Source of the DNA: DSXH01 sp037446915
Lineage (GTDB): Bacteria; Bacteroidota; Ignavibacteria; Ignavibacteriales; Melioribacteraceae
Direction of reading: 5' to 3'
DNA length: 45,121 bases
Assembly: GCA_037446915.1 (NCBI GenBank)
Contig: JBBIHP010000010.1
Coordinates: 1-45,121, forward strand
In this document: piece by piece, positions 8,386 through 17,366 of the stretch
How the letters are laid out: each line of letters begins with the position of its first letter
Position numbering within the stretch: position 1 is the first letter of the stretch
The notes under the pieces: generated by a model
Told to the model about the DNA's origin: nothing
The model's database searches: none
What the model saw: only the letters and a program-made list of their open reading frames with translations
Made by a program: the position numbers and the translations under genes

Positions 8386-10041
8386 ATGAAGCCAATCGGT
8401 TCATCATTAATACAAAACGAATCCACACTTCGAAAAGAAGATTATTATAAAAACCTTATCAGAAAACTAGATGCAATAAAAGAAAACATTAAACTTGGCG
8501 GCGGAAAGAATGCAATTGCAAAGCAGCACGAAAAAGGGAAATTAACCGCCCGTGAAAGAATTTCTTTACTTATTGATAGTGATACTACTTTTTTAGAATT
8601 AAGTACTCTTGCTGCATTTGGAATGTATGAAGAATACGGAGGTGCACCTTCTTCAGGAACAGTTTATGGAATCGGTAAAATTAATGGAAGAAATTTTGTA
8701 ATTGTTGCAAATGATGCAACTGTTAAAGCCGGTGCATGGTTTCCTATTACGGCTAAGAAAAATTTACGTGCTCAGGAAGTTGCTATTGAAAACCGTTTAC
8801 CCATTATTTATCTGGTTGATAGTGCAGGAGTTTTCCTTCCATTACAGGATGAAATCTTTCCCGATAAAGAACACTTTGGTAGAATCTTCAGAAACAATGC
8901 TGTTATGTCTGCGATGGGAATTCCCCAGATCTCCGCAATAATGGGACCATGCGTTGCAGGTGGAGCTTATCTACCGATAATGAGTGACGAAGCTCTAATA
9001 GTAGAGGGTGAAGGATCTGTTTTTTTAGCCGGGTCGCATCTTGTTAAAGCAGCTATTGGTGAGGAGATAAATAACGAAAATCTTGGCGGGGCTCGTGTTC
9101 AATCCAATATTTCAGGTGTTACTGACTATATTATGAAGAATGATCAGGAATGTCTGGCACAGATTAGAAGCATCGTTAGTAAATATGGAATAAACGAATC
9201 TGCCGGGTTTAACAGGATTGAAACAATTCCTCCTAAATTTAATTCCCGGGAGATTTACAGTATTCTACCTGACGACACGACCAAACCTTACGATACTTAC
9301 GAGTTATTAGCAAGAATAGTCGACAATTCTGAAATAGATGAATACAAATCCGGATATGGTAAAACAATTATTACCGCTTATGCACGGATTGACGGATGGG
9401 CAGTTGGAATAGTAGCTAATCAAAGAAATATTGTTAAAACGGAAAAAGGTGAAATGCAGATTGGCGGAGTAATTTACTCCGATAGTGCAGATAAGGCTAC
9501 ACGATTTATAATGAATTGTAATCAAAAAAAGATTCCTCTTGTATTTATTCAGGATGTAACCGGATTTATGGTTGGAAGTAAGGCGGAACATGGCGGAATA
9601 ATTAAAGACGGTGCAAAGATGGTAAATGCCGTTGCTAATTCTGTTGTACCAAAAATCACAATAATAATTGGTAATAGTTACGGTGCCGGTAATTATGCAA
9701 TGTGTGGTAAAGCTTACGATCCACGTTTCATTTTTGCTTATCCAAATGCAAAAATTGCTGTTATGGGTGGCGCTCAGGCAAGCAGTGTTCTGCTGGATAT
9801 AAGAGTTAAGCAAATGGAAAAGTCCGGCAAAGAATTTACTAAAGAACAAAAAGAAAAATTATTAAACGAAGTATTAAAATCTTACGAAGAGAAAAATTCA
9901 CCTCTTTATGCTGCAGCACGTTTGTGGATTGATGAGATTATCGATCCAGCACTAACACGCGAATATATTTCGAGCGCTATTGAATGTGCTAATATTAACC
10001 CTGAAATAAAAAAATTCTCCACCGGTGTTATCCAAACATAA
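8386..10041 (+). CDS. Acyl-CoA carboxylase carboxyltransferase (beta) subunit, MCC/PCC type
   Basis: Transfers the carboxyl group from carboxybiotin to an acyl-CoA. The 551-aa length and the features LTARERISLLID, PSSGTVYGIG, FLPLQDEIFPDKEHFGRIF, GPCVAGGAYLPIMSDEAL and GGAQASSVL match biotin-dependent carboxyltransferases. The FLPLQDE...FGRIF block is closest to methylcrotonyl-CoA carboxylase beta rather than propionyl-CoA carboxylase, but I cannot separate the two with certainty. The biotin carboxylase/BCCP partner subunit is not in the window. Start is ATG with an AAGGAA ribosome-binding site. It is co-oriented with meaB and the dehydrogenase, suggesting leucine or odd-chain acyl-CoA catabolism. 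Confidence 0.88.
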   Translation: MKPIGSSLIQNESTLRKEDYYKNLIRKLDAIKENIKLGGGKNAIAKQHEKGKLTARERISLLIDSDTTFLELSTLAAFGMYEEYGGAPSSGTVYGIGKINGRNFVIVANDATVKAGAWFPITAKKNLRAQEVAIENRLPIIYLVDSAGVFLPLQDEIFPDKEHFGRIFRNNAVMSAMGIPQISAIMGPCVAGGAYLPIMSDEALIVEGEGSVFLAGSHLVKAAIGEEINNENLGGARVQSNISGVTDYIMKNDQECLAQIRSIVSKYGINESAGFNRIETIPPKFNSREIYSILPDDTTKPYDTYELLARIVDNSEIDEYKSGYGKTIITAYARIDGWAVGIVANQRNIVKTEKGEMQIGGVIYSDSADKATRFIMNCNQKKIPLVFIQDVTGFMVGSKAEHGGIIKDGAKMVNAVANSVVPKITIIIGNSYGAGNYAMCGKAYDPRFIFAYPNAKIAVMGGAQASSVLLDIRVKQMEKSGKEFTKEQKEKLLNEVLKSYEEKNSPLYAAARLWIDEIIDPALTREYISSAIECANINPEIKKFSTGVIQT

Positions 10042-10054
10042 ATAGCGGTCTATT

Positions 10055-10711
10055 TTGAGAAGAATATTATTAATTGTCGTAATAACCCTCTCACCTTTTC
10101 AAAATCTCTTAGCACAAGCAAAATATGATAAATCGTTTTATGGTGGTTTATTCTACTTATCAGAATTTATTGCTTCCGGTGAATTTGAATCATTCAAAAA
10201 AAATAATGATGACCTTGCACAGGTGGATTTGATTTATCAAAAGGCAATTAATTTTTATGATGGTGATTTCTCAGAAGCTTTACTTGCACTTACATTTACA
10301 TGTTTACCATTCGATCATATTAAAGTGAGATTTCTATTCGGTTCACAAATAATTATTCCACTCCCTTCGCCACCAAAAAAAATATTTAATCAAAAAGTTG
10401 CAAACTTACCTTCCAGATTATTTTTTGATACTCCAGATAAGAACTTTGGCGATAAGGATAAACTTGCCCACTTTTTCGGTAATGCATTTCTGAGGTATAA
10501 CTTTGGATTTTTTAATTTATCCAAATTTATGGGTATTTTTGTAGAGAACGTAGAAGAGGGATTATTCATTGAAGGTGGCTATAGCTTCCGGGATATAATT
10601 GCAAATCATCTCGGTGAATTATTTGCTGAATCACTTAAATGTAATGAAGATATTCTTCCTTCGGATATTTTGAAAATTTATCAATTACTTTTTTTCAGGA
10701 TTAAATTATGA
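10055..10711 (+). CDS. Secreted hypothetical protein with DUF2279/VanZ-like motif
   Basis: 218 residues starting from TTG at 10055, giving a clear Sec signal peptide (RRILLIVVITL core, cleavage near LLAQA, residue about 21). The C-terminal half has DKLAHFFGNAF and, about 50 residues later, SFRDIIANHLGELFA. This DKxxHF plus DxxANxxG pairing recalls the YfiM/DUF2279 and VanZ-like proteins of the cell envelope; the link is tentative. It overlaps the following response regulator by four bases (ATGA), so the two are translationally coupled, which hints that this protein's output and the regulator may be related. No ATG in the N-terminal part would keep the signal peptide. Confidence 0.65.
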   Translation: MRRILLIVVITLSPFQNLLAQAKYDKSFYGGLFYLSEFIASGEFESFKKNNDDLAQVDLIYQKAINFYDGDFSEALLALTFTCLPFDHIKVRFLFGSQIIIPLPSPPKKIFNQKVANLPSRLFFDTPDKNFGDKDKLAHFFGNAFLRYNFGFFNLSKFMGIFVENVEEGLFIEGGYSFRDIIANHLGELFAESLKCNEDILPSDILKIYQLLFFRIKL

Positions 10712-12063
10712 AATCAATTTTAGTTATTGATGATGAACATGAAATTTGTGAAAGTATTAAAATGATTCTCGAATACGAGGATTACTCGGTTGATTACACA
10801 ACTGATTCAACCAAGGGGATTCAGAAACTTGAGTATGGAAGTTATGACGTTCTACTTCTCGATATTCAGATGCCGGTTAAAAGTGGTTTTGAAATCTTAA
10901 GCTTGCTAAAAGAAAAAGGAAATGACATAAGGGTTATAATGATTTCTGCACATGCAAGCGTTCAGAATGCAGTTACTGCAACAAAATTAGGCGCCTTCGA
11001 TTTTTTAGAGAAACCGATCGATAGAGATAAGCTTTTGATTTCCGTCCGTAATGCAGCGGAACAATCGAATTTAATTAAAGAGAACAAAAAATTAAAAAAA
11101 GAGCTTTCTGCTACAGAAGTTATTATAGGGAACAGCTCTTCTATTAAAAATATTTTAGACACAATTACACGTGTAGCAAAGACCGATGCACGTGTTTTAA
11201 TTACCGGAGAAAATGGAACTGGTAAAGAACTTGTTGCACAGGAAATACATAAACAGAGTTTAAGAAGTAATAAGGAATTGATAGAAGTTAATTGTGCCGC
11301 AATACCACACGAACTAATTGAGTCCGAATTATTTGGACATGAAAAAGGATCATTTACCGGAGCGGTAAAACAAAGAATAGGCAAATTTGAACTTGCCGAT
11401 GGAGGTAATCTCTTTTTGGATGAAATTGGAGATATGAGTCTACACGCCCAGGCAAAAGTTTTACGAGCTATTGAAGAAGGGAAAATAGAACGTGTTGGAG
11501 GTACATCGAAAATTAATGTTGATGTTAGAATTATTTCTGCTACAAACAAAGACTTACTTTCGGAAATTCAGAAAGGAAACTTTAGAGAAGATCTTTATCA
11601 TAGATTAAATGTTATTCCGATTAATGTTCCTCCATTAAGAGAGCGCAAAGAAGACATCCCTCTACTGGTAGAGCACTTCTCTAAATTTATTTGCGATAAA
11701 AATAAATTTGGTCAAAAGGAATGGACTGATGCTGCAATTAAAGCTTTACAGGGATTTTCGTGGAAAGGAAATATTCGTGAGCTAAGAAATTATATTGAAC
11801 GCATTGTTATTATGGTTAATTCAAATACCATTAGTGAAAAGGAAATAAACGCCTACCTCCCGGCATCTACATCTGCAGTAGATGAAATTTTGAATACCTC
11901 CAATACATTCCAGGAATTCAAAGAGAAAGCTGAGAAGGCATTTATTCTTAAACAGTTATCCCTTAACAACTGGAATGTTAGTAAGACCGCTGAGATTCTT
12001 GGCATCCAGCGAAGTCATCTTTACAACAAATTAAAGAAATACGAAATAGAAAAGGGATTATAA
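10708..12063 (+). CDS. Sigma-54-dependent NtrC-family response regulator
   Basis: 451 residues in the order receiver, AAA+ and Fis-type HTH. Receiver: acidic pair Asp8-Asp9, phospho-acceptor Asp52 (LLLDIQMP) and Lys102 (LEKPID). AAA+: Walker A GENGTGKE (167-174), sigma-54 contact loop GSFTGA (214-219, a common variant of GAFTGA) and Walker B NLFLDEIGD (234-242). DNA-binding helices at about 413-447 (KTAEILGIQRSHLYNKLKK). It therefore activates sigma-54 promoters when phosphorylated. No histidine kinase adjoins it; the nearest sensor protein, at 26365-29490, has a degraded kinase domain. It is coupled to the upstream gene by ATGA and shares TAATG with the HIT gene. Confidence 0.95.
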   Translation: MKSILVIDDEHEICESIKMILEYEDYSVDYTTDSTKGIQKLEYGSYDVLLLDIQMPVKSGFEILSLLKEKGNDIRVIMISAHASVQNAVTATKLGAFDFLEKPIDRDKLLISVRNAAEQSNLIKENKKLKKELSATEVIIGNSSSIKNILDTITRVAKTDARVLITGENGTGKELVAQEIHKQSLRSNKELIEVNCAAIPHELIESELFGHEKGSFTGAVKQRIGKFELADGGNLFLDEIGDMSLHAQAKVLRAIEEGKIERVGGTSKINVDVRIISATNKDLLSEIQKGNFREDLYHRLNVIPINVPPLRERKEDIPLLVEHFSKFICDKNKFGQKEWTDAAIKALQGFSWKGNIRELRNYIERIVIMVNSNTISEKEINAYLPASTSAVDEILNTSNTFQEFKEKAEKAFILKQLSLNNWNVSKTAEILGIQRSHLYNKLKKYEIEKGL

Positions 12064-12413
12064 TGGGAGAAACAATATTTGCAAAAATAATTCGTAAAGA
12101 AATTCCAGCTGATATTGTTTACGAAACCTAATCGGTGCTTGCTTTTAAGGACATACGTCCGCAAGCTCCTGTTCATGTATTGATCATTCCTAAAACTACA
12201 GAAATTGAATCGGCAAAAGATTTATTTAAGGAAAAGCATTCTCAATTACTCGGGGAGCTTTATGATGCTGCTAATCATATTGCAAAAAAACTTGGAGTTT
12301 TTGAAAGCGGATTCAGACTTGTATTAAATTCAGGACCAGATTCAGGACAGGAAGTCCCACACATTCATATTCATTTACTGGGTGGAAGAAAAATGAATTG
12401 GCCTCCGGGCTGA
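12063..12413 (+). pseudogene. HIT-family (HinT-like) protein with in-frame TAA at codon 23
   Basis: A 116-residue HIT nucleotide hydrolase reading frame. The ATG at 12063 overlaps the preceding stop (TAATG) and begins METIF-like (MGETIFAKIIRKEIPADIVY), a perfect HinT N-terminus. Codon 23 (12129-12131) is TAA, in the place where relatives have an acidic or polar residue before VLAFKDI. After it the frame continues intact with VLAFKDIRPQAPVHVLIIPK, LNSGPDSGQEV and the catalytic HIHIHLLGG. One base change from GAA, CAA or AAA explains the stop. Translation could restart at GTG 12135 and give 92 residues lacking the first strand and helix, but no ribosome-binding site is seen. Recent nonsense mutation and sequencing error are both possible. 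Confidence 0.82.
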
Positions 12414-12421
12414 TTTATATT

Positions 12422-13711
12422 TCATTTACTGTTCTGGTTAAGAGCCTTATCGCATATATCTTTTCGGAACTGCATTCCATCAAAATATATTTTTGATATA
12501 GCATCATAACACTTTTGTTTTGCAATCTTTAGGTTATTTTCTTTAATAACCGAAGTTATACCCATAACACGACCACCGTTAGTTACCAGTTCACCATTTT
12601 TAATTGAAGTACCGGCATGATAGACTAAAAGCTCATCGTTTTCAGCATTATCAATTCCAGAAATAACTTTTCCTTTTTCATATTTATCAGGATAGCCAGC
12701 AGAAGCAGCAACAACACACGCAGACGAACCACCGTTATACCAGACAGAATTTTTATTTATTTTACCGATAGCTGTAGTAAATAATAATTCCAGTAAATCA
12801 CCATCAAGCAGAGGAAGGACAACCTGTGTTTCAGGGTCGCCGAATCTACAATTATATTCGACAACTTTAGGACCATCATCTGTAAGCATCAGACCGCAAT
12901 AGAGGCATCCGGAATAATTAGCGCTTTTATCTCTCATTGCTTTTAAGGTTGGAATAACAATTTTTTGTGAGACCTGAGATAAAATTTCTTCATCAACAAA
13001 GGGAGTCGGTGCATATGCTCCCATTCCACCTGTGTTTTTACCTTTATCACCATCAAATATTCTTTTATGATCCTGAGCAGCGGGTAATAATTTAAAATCC
13101 CATCCATCTGTTATTGCAAAGATTGAAGCTTCCTGTCCCGTCATAAATTCTTCTATTACAATTTTATTGCCGGCATTACCAAATGAATAGTTAACAAAAC
13201 AATCGTCAACAGCATTTTTTGCCGCTTGATAATTCTCCGCAATAACAACTCCCTTTCCTGCTGCAATACCATCGGCTTTAATTACAACCGGATATTTTAT
13301 GTTTTGCAAATAAGTTAACGATTTTTCATAATCATCTTTATAGAATATTTCATAAGCAGCAGTAGGAATTCCATATTCTTTCATTAAATCTTTTGCGAAG
13401 GATTTTTCACCTTCTAATCTTGCTGCTTCTTTAGATGGGCCGAAAACTTTAACATCATTATTATGTAACAAATCTGCAATACCATCAATCAATGGTTGCT
13501 CTGGGCCAACAATAACCAGATCAATTGAATTACTTAGACAAAAATCTAATATCCCCAAGGAATCATTTACATCGATAGGAATATTTATTCCGAGTTTACC
13601 TGTTCCGGGATTACCTGGCAAAATAAAGAGTTTATTCAGCAACTTACTTTTAGATACCGAAAGTGCGATAGCATGTTCTCTTCCACCCGAACCAATAATC
13701 ACAACATTCAT
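12422..13711 (-). CDS. purD: Phosphoribosylamine-glycine ligase PurD
   Basis: ATP-grasp enzyme joining glycine to phosphoribosylamine in purine synthesis. The 429-aa length is normal. Seen are the N-terminal VIIGSGGREHAIA motif, GPEQPLIDGIAD, the nucleotide loop VIKADGIAAGKGVV, DHKRIFDGDKGKNTGGMGAY and the metal-binding VEYNCRFGDPETQ. The ATG at 13711 follows the glycosyltransferase stop by one base. It converges with the plus-strand HIT gene, with only 8 bases between their stops and no obvious terminator. Confidence 0.97.
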   Translation of the reverse strand: MNVVIIGSGGREHAIALSVSKSKLLNKLFILPGNPGTGKLGINIPIDVNDSLGILDFCLSNSIDLVIVGPEQPLIDGIADLLHNNDVKVFGPSKEAARLEGEKSFAKDLMKEYGIPTAAYEIFYKDDYEKSLTYLQNIKYPVVIKADGIAAGKGVVIAENYQAAKNAVDDCFVNYSFGNAGNKIVIEEFMTGQEASIFAITDGWDFKLLPAAQDHKRIFDGDKGKNTGGMGAYAPTPFVDEEILSQVSQKIVIPTLKAMRDKSANYSGCLYCGLMLTDDGPKVVEYNCRFGDPETQVVLPLLDGDLLELLFTTAIGKINKNSVWYNGGSSACVVAASAGYPDKYEKGKVISGIDNAENDELLVYHAGTSIKNGELVTNGGRVMGITSVIKENNLKIAKQKCYDAISKIYFDGMQFRKDICDKALNQNSK

Positions 13712-13712
13712 A

Positions 13713-14993
13713 TTACGTCCGTAAATAAAATTGAAATTGGGTGACGAGCTGCTCGGTTAGGTTTATTCTGTTGTGTTTATTTACAAACTCTTCATTTGGT
13801 TTTGGAAGCTCATTTAGAACAAACAGATTGTGTATCTCAATCAATTTTTGTTTAATCTGCTCAATATCATCAGGTGGAGTAATAAAAGATGCACCGTATT
13901 CCTGAAGAGCAGTTTTAGCTACACCTTCTGGTACCGAGCCAAGGATCGGCTTTCTTGATCCGAAATATTCAAATAATTTACTTGTAGAAATAGTATCGGA
14001 GTTTTGTGAATTTCCAATCATCATCCATAATACATCGCTTTGCCTAATGCGTTTAACCGCTTCAATATGTTCTAAATAACCCACTTCATGTATCGAATCT
14101 GTTAATCCTAATTCACTTATTAATTTTTTATTTTCTTTTCTTAATAAACCGATAAACTCAATCTGATATTTTGCGCTAATGTCAGGTCTTTCAACTGATA
14201 ATTGTTTAAATGCCTTCAATAAATAAACCGGTGTAACACTTTCGTAAAATATTCCTGAATAAGTTAATTTAATTTTACCGGTTGGATTTTGTTTTGGTAA
14301 TACACTTTCAAAATCACCAGGATCAAATCCATGAGGAATAATTACTATTTCATTGAAATTGAGAAAATTATAAGTCGTTAAAAGATTTTCTTTTATCCTA
14401 CGATTTATTACAATTATTTTATCCGAATTGTGTAGAGAAGCATACTCCAGTTTTTTGTGCTTAATTCGATGCCAGGGTGTAAGATAAAATGCAAAATGAT
14501 TACCAAGCCAGAGATCGCGGTAATCAACAAAAAGTGGAATTTGAAATTCCTGTTTCAACTTTGCAGCATATACAAAACTTGAATAAGGAGGAATAGTAAC
14601 ATAGATAATATCGAACCGTTCCTTTTTAAGAACTTCTCTTGCTTTCTGGTAGGCTCTTTTAGCCCATGATTTTTTGTTATCAGGAATAAAAAAAGATTTA
14701 GAAAAGTTAGAATATAATTTTCTAACAAATTCCTTGGGCATGTTAACAGTGCCATATTTTTTACCGATGATTGAATTAGGATCGTATGCTTCGGTTCGAA
14801 TAATTTTTACTCCAGCTTCTTCCGCCTCTTTCAACAAACTAAAATCGTGCGCAAAGTAAGCTATATTTCCGGCAGTTATAACAGTTGGTTCCCAGTTAAA
14901 CTGAGGCATATACCTGGTAAATTTTAATGTACGTTGAACACCGCTTAAGCCCATTGGAGGATAATAATAAGCAAGTACGAGAACTTTGAACAT
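13713..14993 (-). CDS. GT4-type glycosyltransferase
   Basis: 426-residue GT-B protein. It starts MFKVLVLAYYYPP, the glycosyltransferase 4-like N-terminal pattern, with SGVQRTLKFTRYM as a likely acceptor loop. The C-terminal domain carries the donor-binding segment TISTSKLFEYFGSRKPILGSVPEG, where the Glu of LFEY is the family's EX7E-type residue. It probably adds a sugar to a lipid-linked or surface glycan in the cytoplasm; substrate is unknown. No signal or transmembrane helix. It precedes purD by one base, so they share a transcript without a functional link being obvious. Confidence 0.85.
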   Translation of the reverse strand: MFKVLVLAYYYPPMGLSGVQRTLKFTRYMPQFNWEPTVITAGNIAYFAHDFSLLKEAEEAGVKIIRTEAYDPNSIIGKKYGTVNMPKEFVRKLYSNFSKSFFIPDNKKSWAKRAYQKAREVLKKERFDIIYVTIPPYSSFVYAAKLKQEFQIPLFVDYRDLWLGNHFAFYLTPWHRIKHKKLEYASLHNSDKIIVINRRIKENLLTTYNFLNFNEIVIIPHGFDPGDFESVLPKQNPTGKIKLTYSGIFYESVTPVYLLKAFKQLSVERPDISAKYQIEFIGLLRKENKKLISELGLTDSIHEVGYLEHIEAVKRIRQSDVLWMMIGNSQNSDTISTSKLFEYFGSRKPILGSVPEGVAKTALQEYGASFITPPDDIEQIKQKLIEIHNLFVLNELPKPNEEFVNKHNRINLTEQLVTQFQFYLRT

Positions 14994-15002
14994 AGTTAAA
15001 CT

Positions 15003-15017
15003 CTTTTACTGTAAAAG
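15003..15017. repeat. Short inverted repeat between guaB and the GT4 gene
   Basis: CTTTTAC-T-GTAAAAG, a 7-bp inverted repeat around a single base, in the 38-base gap between the guaB stop and the GT4 start. It lacks the U-run and GC content of a terminator; an operator-like site or chance are both possible. Confidence 0.3.
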
Positions 15018-15031
15018 GGAAATTAGCTTAA

Positions 15032-16510
15032 TTATAATTTTTGAACAATCTGATAGTTAGGAGCTTCTTCTGTTAACATAATATCATGTGGATGACTTTC
15101 TCTTAAACCGGCAGAAGATATCTTAACAAATTTTGTTTTAGTCTTGAGCTCTTTAATATTTTTTGCACCGCAATAACCCATTGCAGCTCTTAATCCACCG
15201 ACAAATTGATAAATTGTTTCTGCTAGAGGTCCTTTATATGGAACTCTTCCTTCAACACCTTCCGGAACAAGTTTTTTAATATCATCTTCCATATCCTGGA
15301 AATAACGGTCGCTGCTTCCCTGTTTCATAGCACTGAGAGATCCCATTCCTCTATACACTTTAAAACTTCTTCCTTCGAACAAGACTTTTTCTCCGGGTGC
15401 TTCATCGCAACCGGCAAACATACCACCCATCATAACGGTATCAGCACCGGCTGCAATAGCTTTAGCAACATCACCTGTTTGTTTTATGCCGCCATCTGCA
15501 ATTACAGGAATTCCTTTCCCTTTTAATGCAACTGCAACATTAATAATCGAAGAAATTTGCGGAACACCAACACCGGCAATTACTCTAGTAGTGCAGATAG
15601 ATCCGGCACCAATTCCAACTTTAACCGCATTAACACCGCATTCAACTAATTCAAGAGCGGCTTCTCTGGTAACAATATTACCTGCAATTAACTGAAGGTC
15701 CTTATATTTTTTTCTGATATTCTTAATCGTAGTAAGAACTCCAGATGAATGACCATGTGCTGTATCTACAATTACAACATCAACATGAGAATGGACAAGT
15801 GCTTCAACTCTTTCAAATGTATCTTTAGAAACACCAACCGCAGCGCCAACACGCAACCTTCCGAAATTATCTTTACATGCATCAGGGAATTTTTTCTTCT
15901 TCATAATATCTTTATATGTAATCAAACCTTTAAGAATTCCTTTTTTGTCAACGACGGGTAATTTTTCAATCCGGTGTTTATGAAGAATTCTTTCGGCAAC
16001 TTCCAGAGTAGTACCAATCGGAGCAGTAATTAAATTTTCTTTAGTCATTAATTGACTTACTTTCAGTTTACGATTCGGTTCAAATCTAAGGTCGCGGTTT
16101 GTAAGTATTCCAATCAGTTTACCACTCTGGTCTACAACAGGAATTCCAGATATATGATATTTACTCATAAATTCTTCAGCTTCATAGATTGTTTGTTCTG
16201 GAGAAAGAGTAATGGGTTTAACAATCATCCCGCTTTCAGATCTTTTTACTTTGTCAACTTCATCAGCTTGTTTTTCAATAGACATGTTTTTATGAATAAT
16301 ACCGATTCCCCCCTGCGCAGCCATAGCAATTGCCATTTGAGATTCTGTTACAGTATCCATTGCAGCAGAAAGAAATGGAATATTTAGTTTAATCTCTGCG
16401 GTTAATTTTGTTTTAATATCGACCTGACGCGGCAAGATATTGGATCGGGCTGGAAGTAAAAGTATGTCGTCAAATGTCAATCCTTCGAAATCAATTTTAT
16501 TATTTTTCAT
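15032..16510 (-). CDS. guaB: IMP dehydrogenase GuaB
   Basis: Oxidises IMP to XMP with NAD, the committed step to GMP. The 492-aa protein has the TIM barrel interrupted by a Bateman module of two CBS domains (about 95-205), LTFDDILLLPARS at the N-terminus, catalytic Cys306 in GSICTTR, the GGIKQTGD phosphate site and the flap with EGVEGRVPYKG. ATG at 16510 has AGAGG upstream. A terminator-like hairpin lies only 20-43 bases upstream, so expression may be attenuated. Confidence 0.97.
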   Translation of the reverse strand: MKNNKIDFEGLTFDDILLLPARSNILPRQVDIKTKLTAEIKLNIPFLSAAMDTVTESQMAIAMAAQGGIGIIHKNMSIEKQADEVDKVKRSESGMIVKPITLSPEQTIYEAEEFMSKYHISGIPVVDQSGKLIGILTNRDLRFEPNRKLKVSQLMTKENLITAPIGTTLEVAERILHKHRIEKLPVVDKKGILKGLITYKDIMKKKKFPDACKDNFGRLRVGAAVGVSKDTFERVEALVHSHVDVVIVDTAHGHSSGVLTTIKNIRKKYKDLQLIAGNIVTREAALELVECGVNAVKVGIGAGSICTTRVIAGVGVPQISSIINVAVALKGKGIPVIADGGIKQTGDVAKAIAAGADTVMMGGMFAGCDEAPGEKVLFEGRSFKVYRGMGSLSAMKQGSSDRYFQDMEDDIKKLVPEGVEGRVPYKGPLAETIYQFVGGLRAAMGYCGAKNIKELKTKTKFVKISSAGLRESHPHDIMLTEEAPNYQIVQKL

Positions 16511-16529
16511 AGAAACCTCTTTTAATTAC

Positions 16530-16553
16530 AAAAAAGACCACACAAGGTGGTCT
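16530..16553 (-). terminator. Terminator-like hairpin in the guaB leader
   Basis: On the minus strand a 7-bp stem (AGACCAC, 16547-16553, with GTGGTCT, 16535-16541) and a 5-base loop are followed directly by six T (16530-16535). This is an intrinsic terminator shape. It could end recA-recX transcripts, but it lies 180 bases past recX and leaves no room for a separate guaB promoter before the ribosome-binding site, so an attenuator of guaB is the better reading. Confidence 0.65.
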
Positions 16554-16739
16554 CGATTTTAATCGTTTTTATAAGCTGGTATTACAGTTTTTATAAATTT
16601 TATGTCTTCCATTACTTTGTGTAAAATAAATTAGATTTATAAGGAATAGTTTATTCAATTATTTTTCTTTTTACATCAGGATGCAAATATTGGTATCAAA
16701 AATACTTAAAACATAAATACCGACCAAATCAGTTTACAA

Positions 16740-17363
16740 TTATTCCTCATCATCAATAATTATTTCTTTTAGAACAGATAGAATCAGTTCAGAATCGAAT
16801 CCCTTCGTATGTAAAAAATTATAAATTTTTTGTTTTGATTTTTTTCTATCCTTCTCTTTGATGGTGTGGTATTTCTTTCTTGCAAGATTTAGAGCATTCT
16901 GGTAAGATGAGATGTTATCAATACTTAAAATCAATTCATCTATTATCTTTCTTTCAATCCCCTTTTTAATCAATTCACTCTTAATTTTATTAGGACCGGA
17001 TTTCCCTTTAGTTAACTTTTCATCCAGAAACTGCTTTGCAAACTGTTTATCATCAATCAAATTTTTGGATATTAACTCACTAATAGCTTCATCAATCAAA
17101 TCCACTGAAAATTTTTTTTTAATAAGTTTTAATTTGAGTTCGCGGGAGGAATGATTCCTAATACCTAAAAACCGGAATGCATAGTTTTTAATTTTACTAA
17201 GTTCACTCCGGTTTAAAAGATAATTTATTTTTTCTTCACTTAAATCATCATTTTTACGAATAGCTTCTGCAACAACCACATTATAATCAGCAACAATAAC
17301 GGAACCGTCAACGAAAATAATTTCGACACTATTATTCTTCTTTTTAAGCGAAGAAACTATCAT
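16740..17363 (-). CDS. recX: Recombination regulator RecX
   Basis: 207-aa helical protein that modulates RecA filament growth. It shows the tandem three-helix RecX repeats, including FLGIRNHSSRELKLKL (about 63-78), LISKNLIDDKQFAKQFLDEK and GPNKIKSELIKKGI. It begins four bases after the recA stop, the standard arrangement. About 55 residues precede the repeats, consistent with longer Bacteroidota members that start with a small beta domain. Confidence 0.92.
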   Translation of the reverse strand: MIVSSLKKKNNSVEIIFVDGSVIVADYNVVVAEAIRKNDDLSEEKINYLLNRSELSKIKNYAFRFLGIRNHSSRELKLKLIKKKFSVDLIDEAISELISKNLIDDKQFAKQFLDEKLTKGKSGPNKIKSELIKKGIERKIIDELILSIDNISSYQNALNLARKKYHTIKEKDRKKSKQKIYNFLHTKGFDSELILSVLKEIIIDDEE

Positions 17364-17366
17364 TTA

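Noticed and set aside
9307..9849. 180-codon minus-strand ORF
   Set aside because: It lies wholly inside the well-supported carboxyltransferase gene; its sequence has no recognisable domain and is an antisense shadow.
10962..11549. 195-codon minus-strand ORF
   Set aside because: Antisense to the AAA+ domain of the sigma-54 regulator, whose motifs are all intact; low-complexity Ser/Phe-rich translation.
12129..12131. Altered genetic code or selenocysteine-like recoding as an explanation of the HIT stop
   Set aside because: TAA ends many normal genes in this window (for example fabD, rpmF and the sigma-54 regulator), so the code is standard here.
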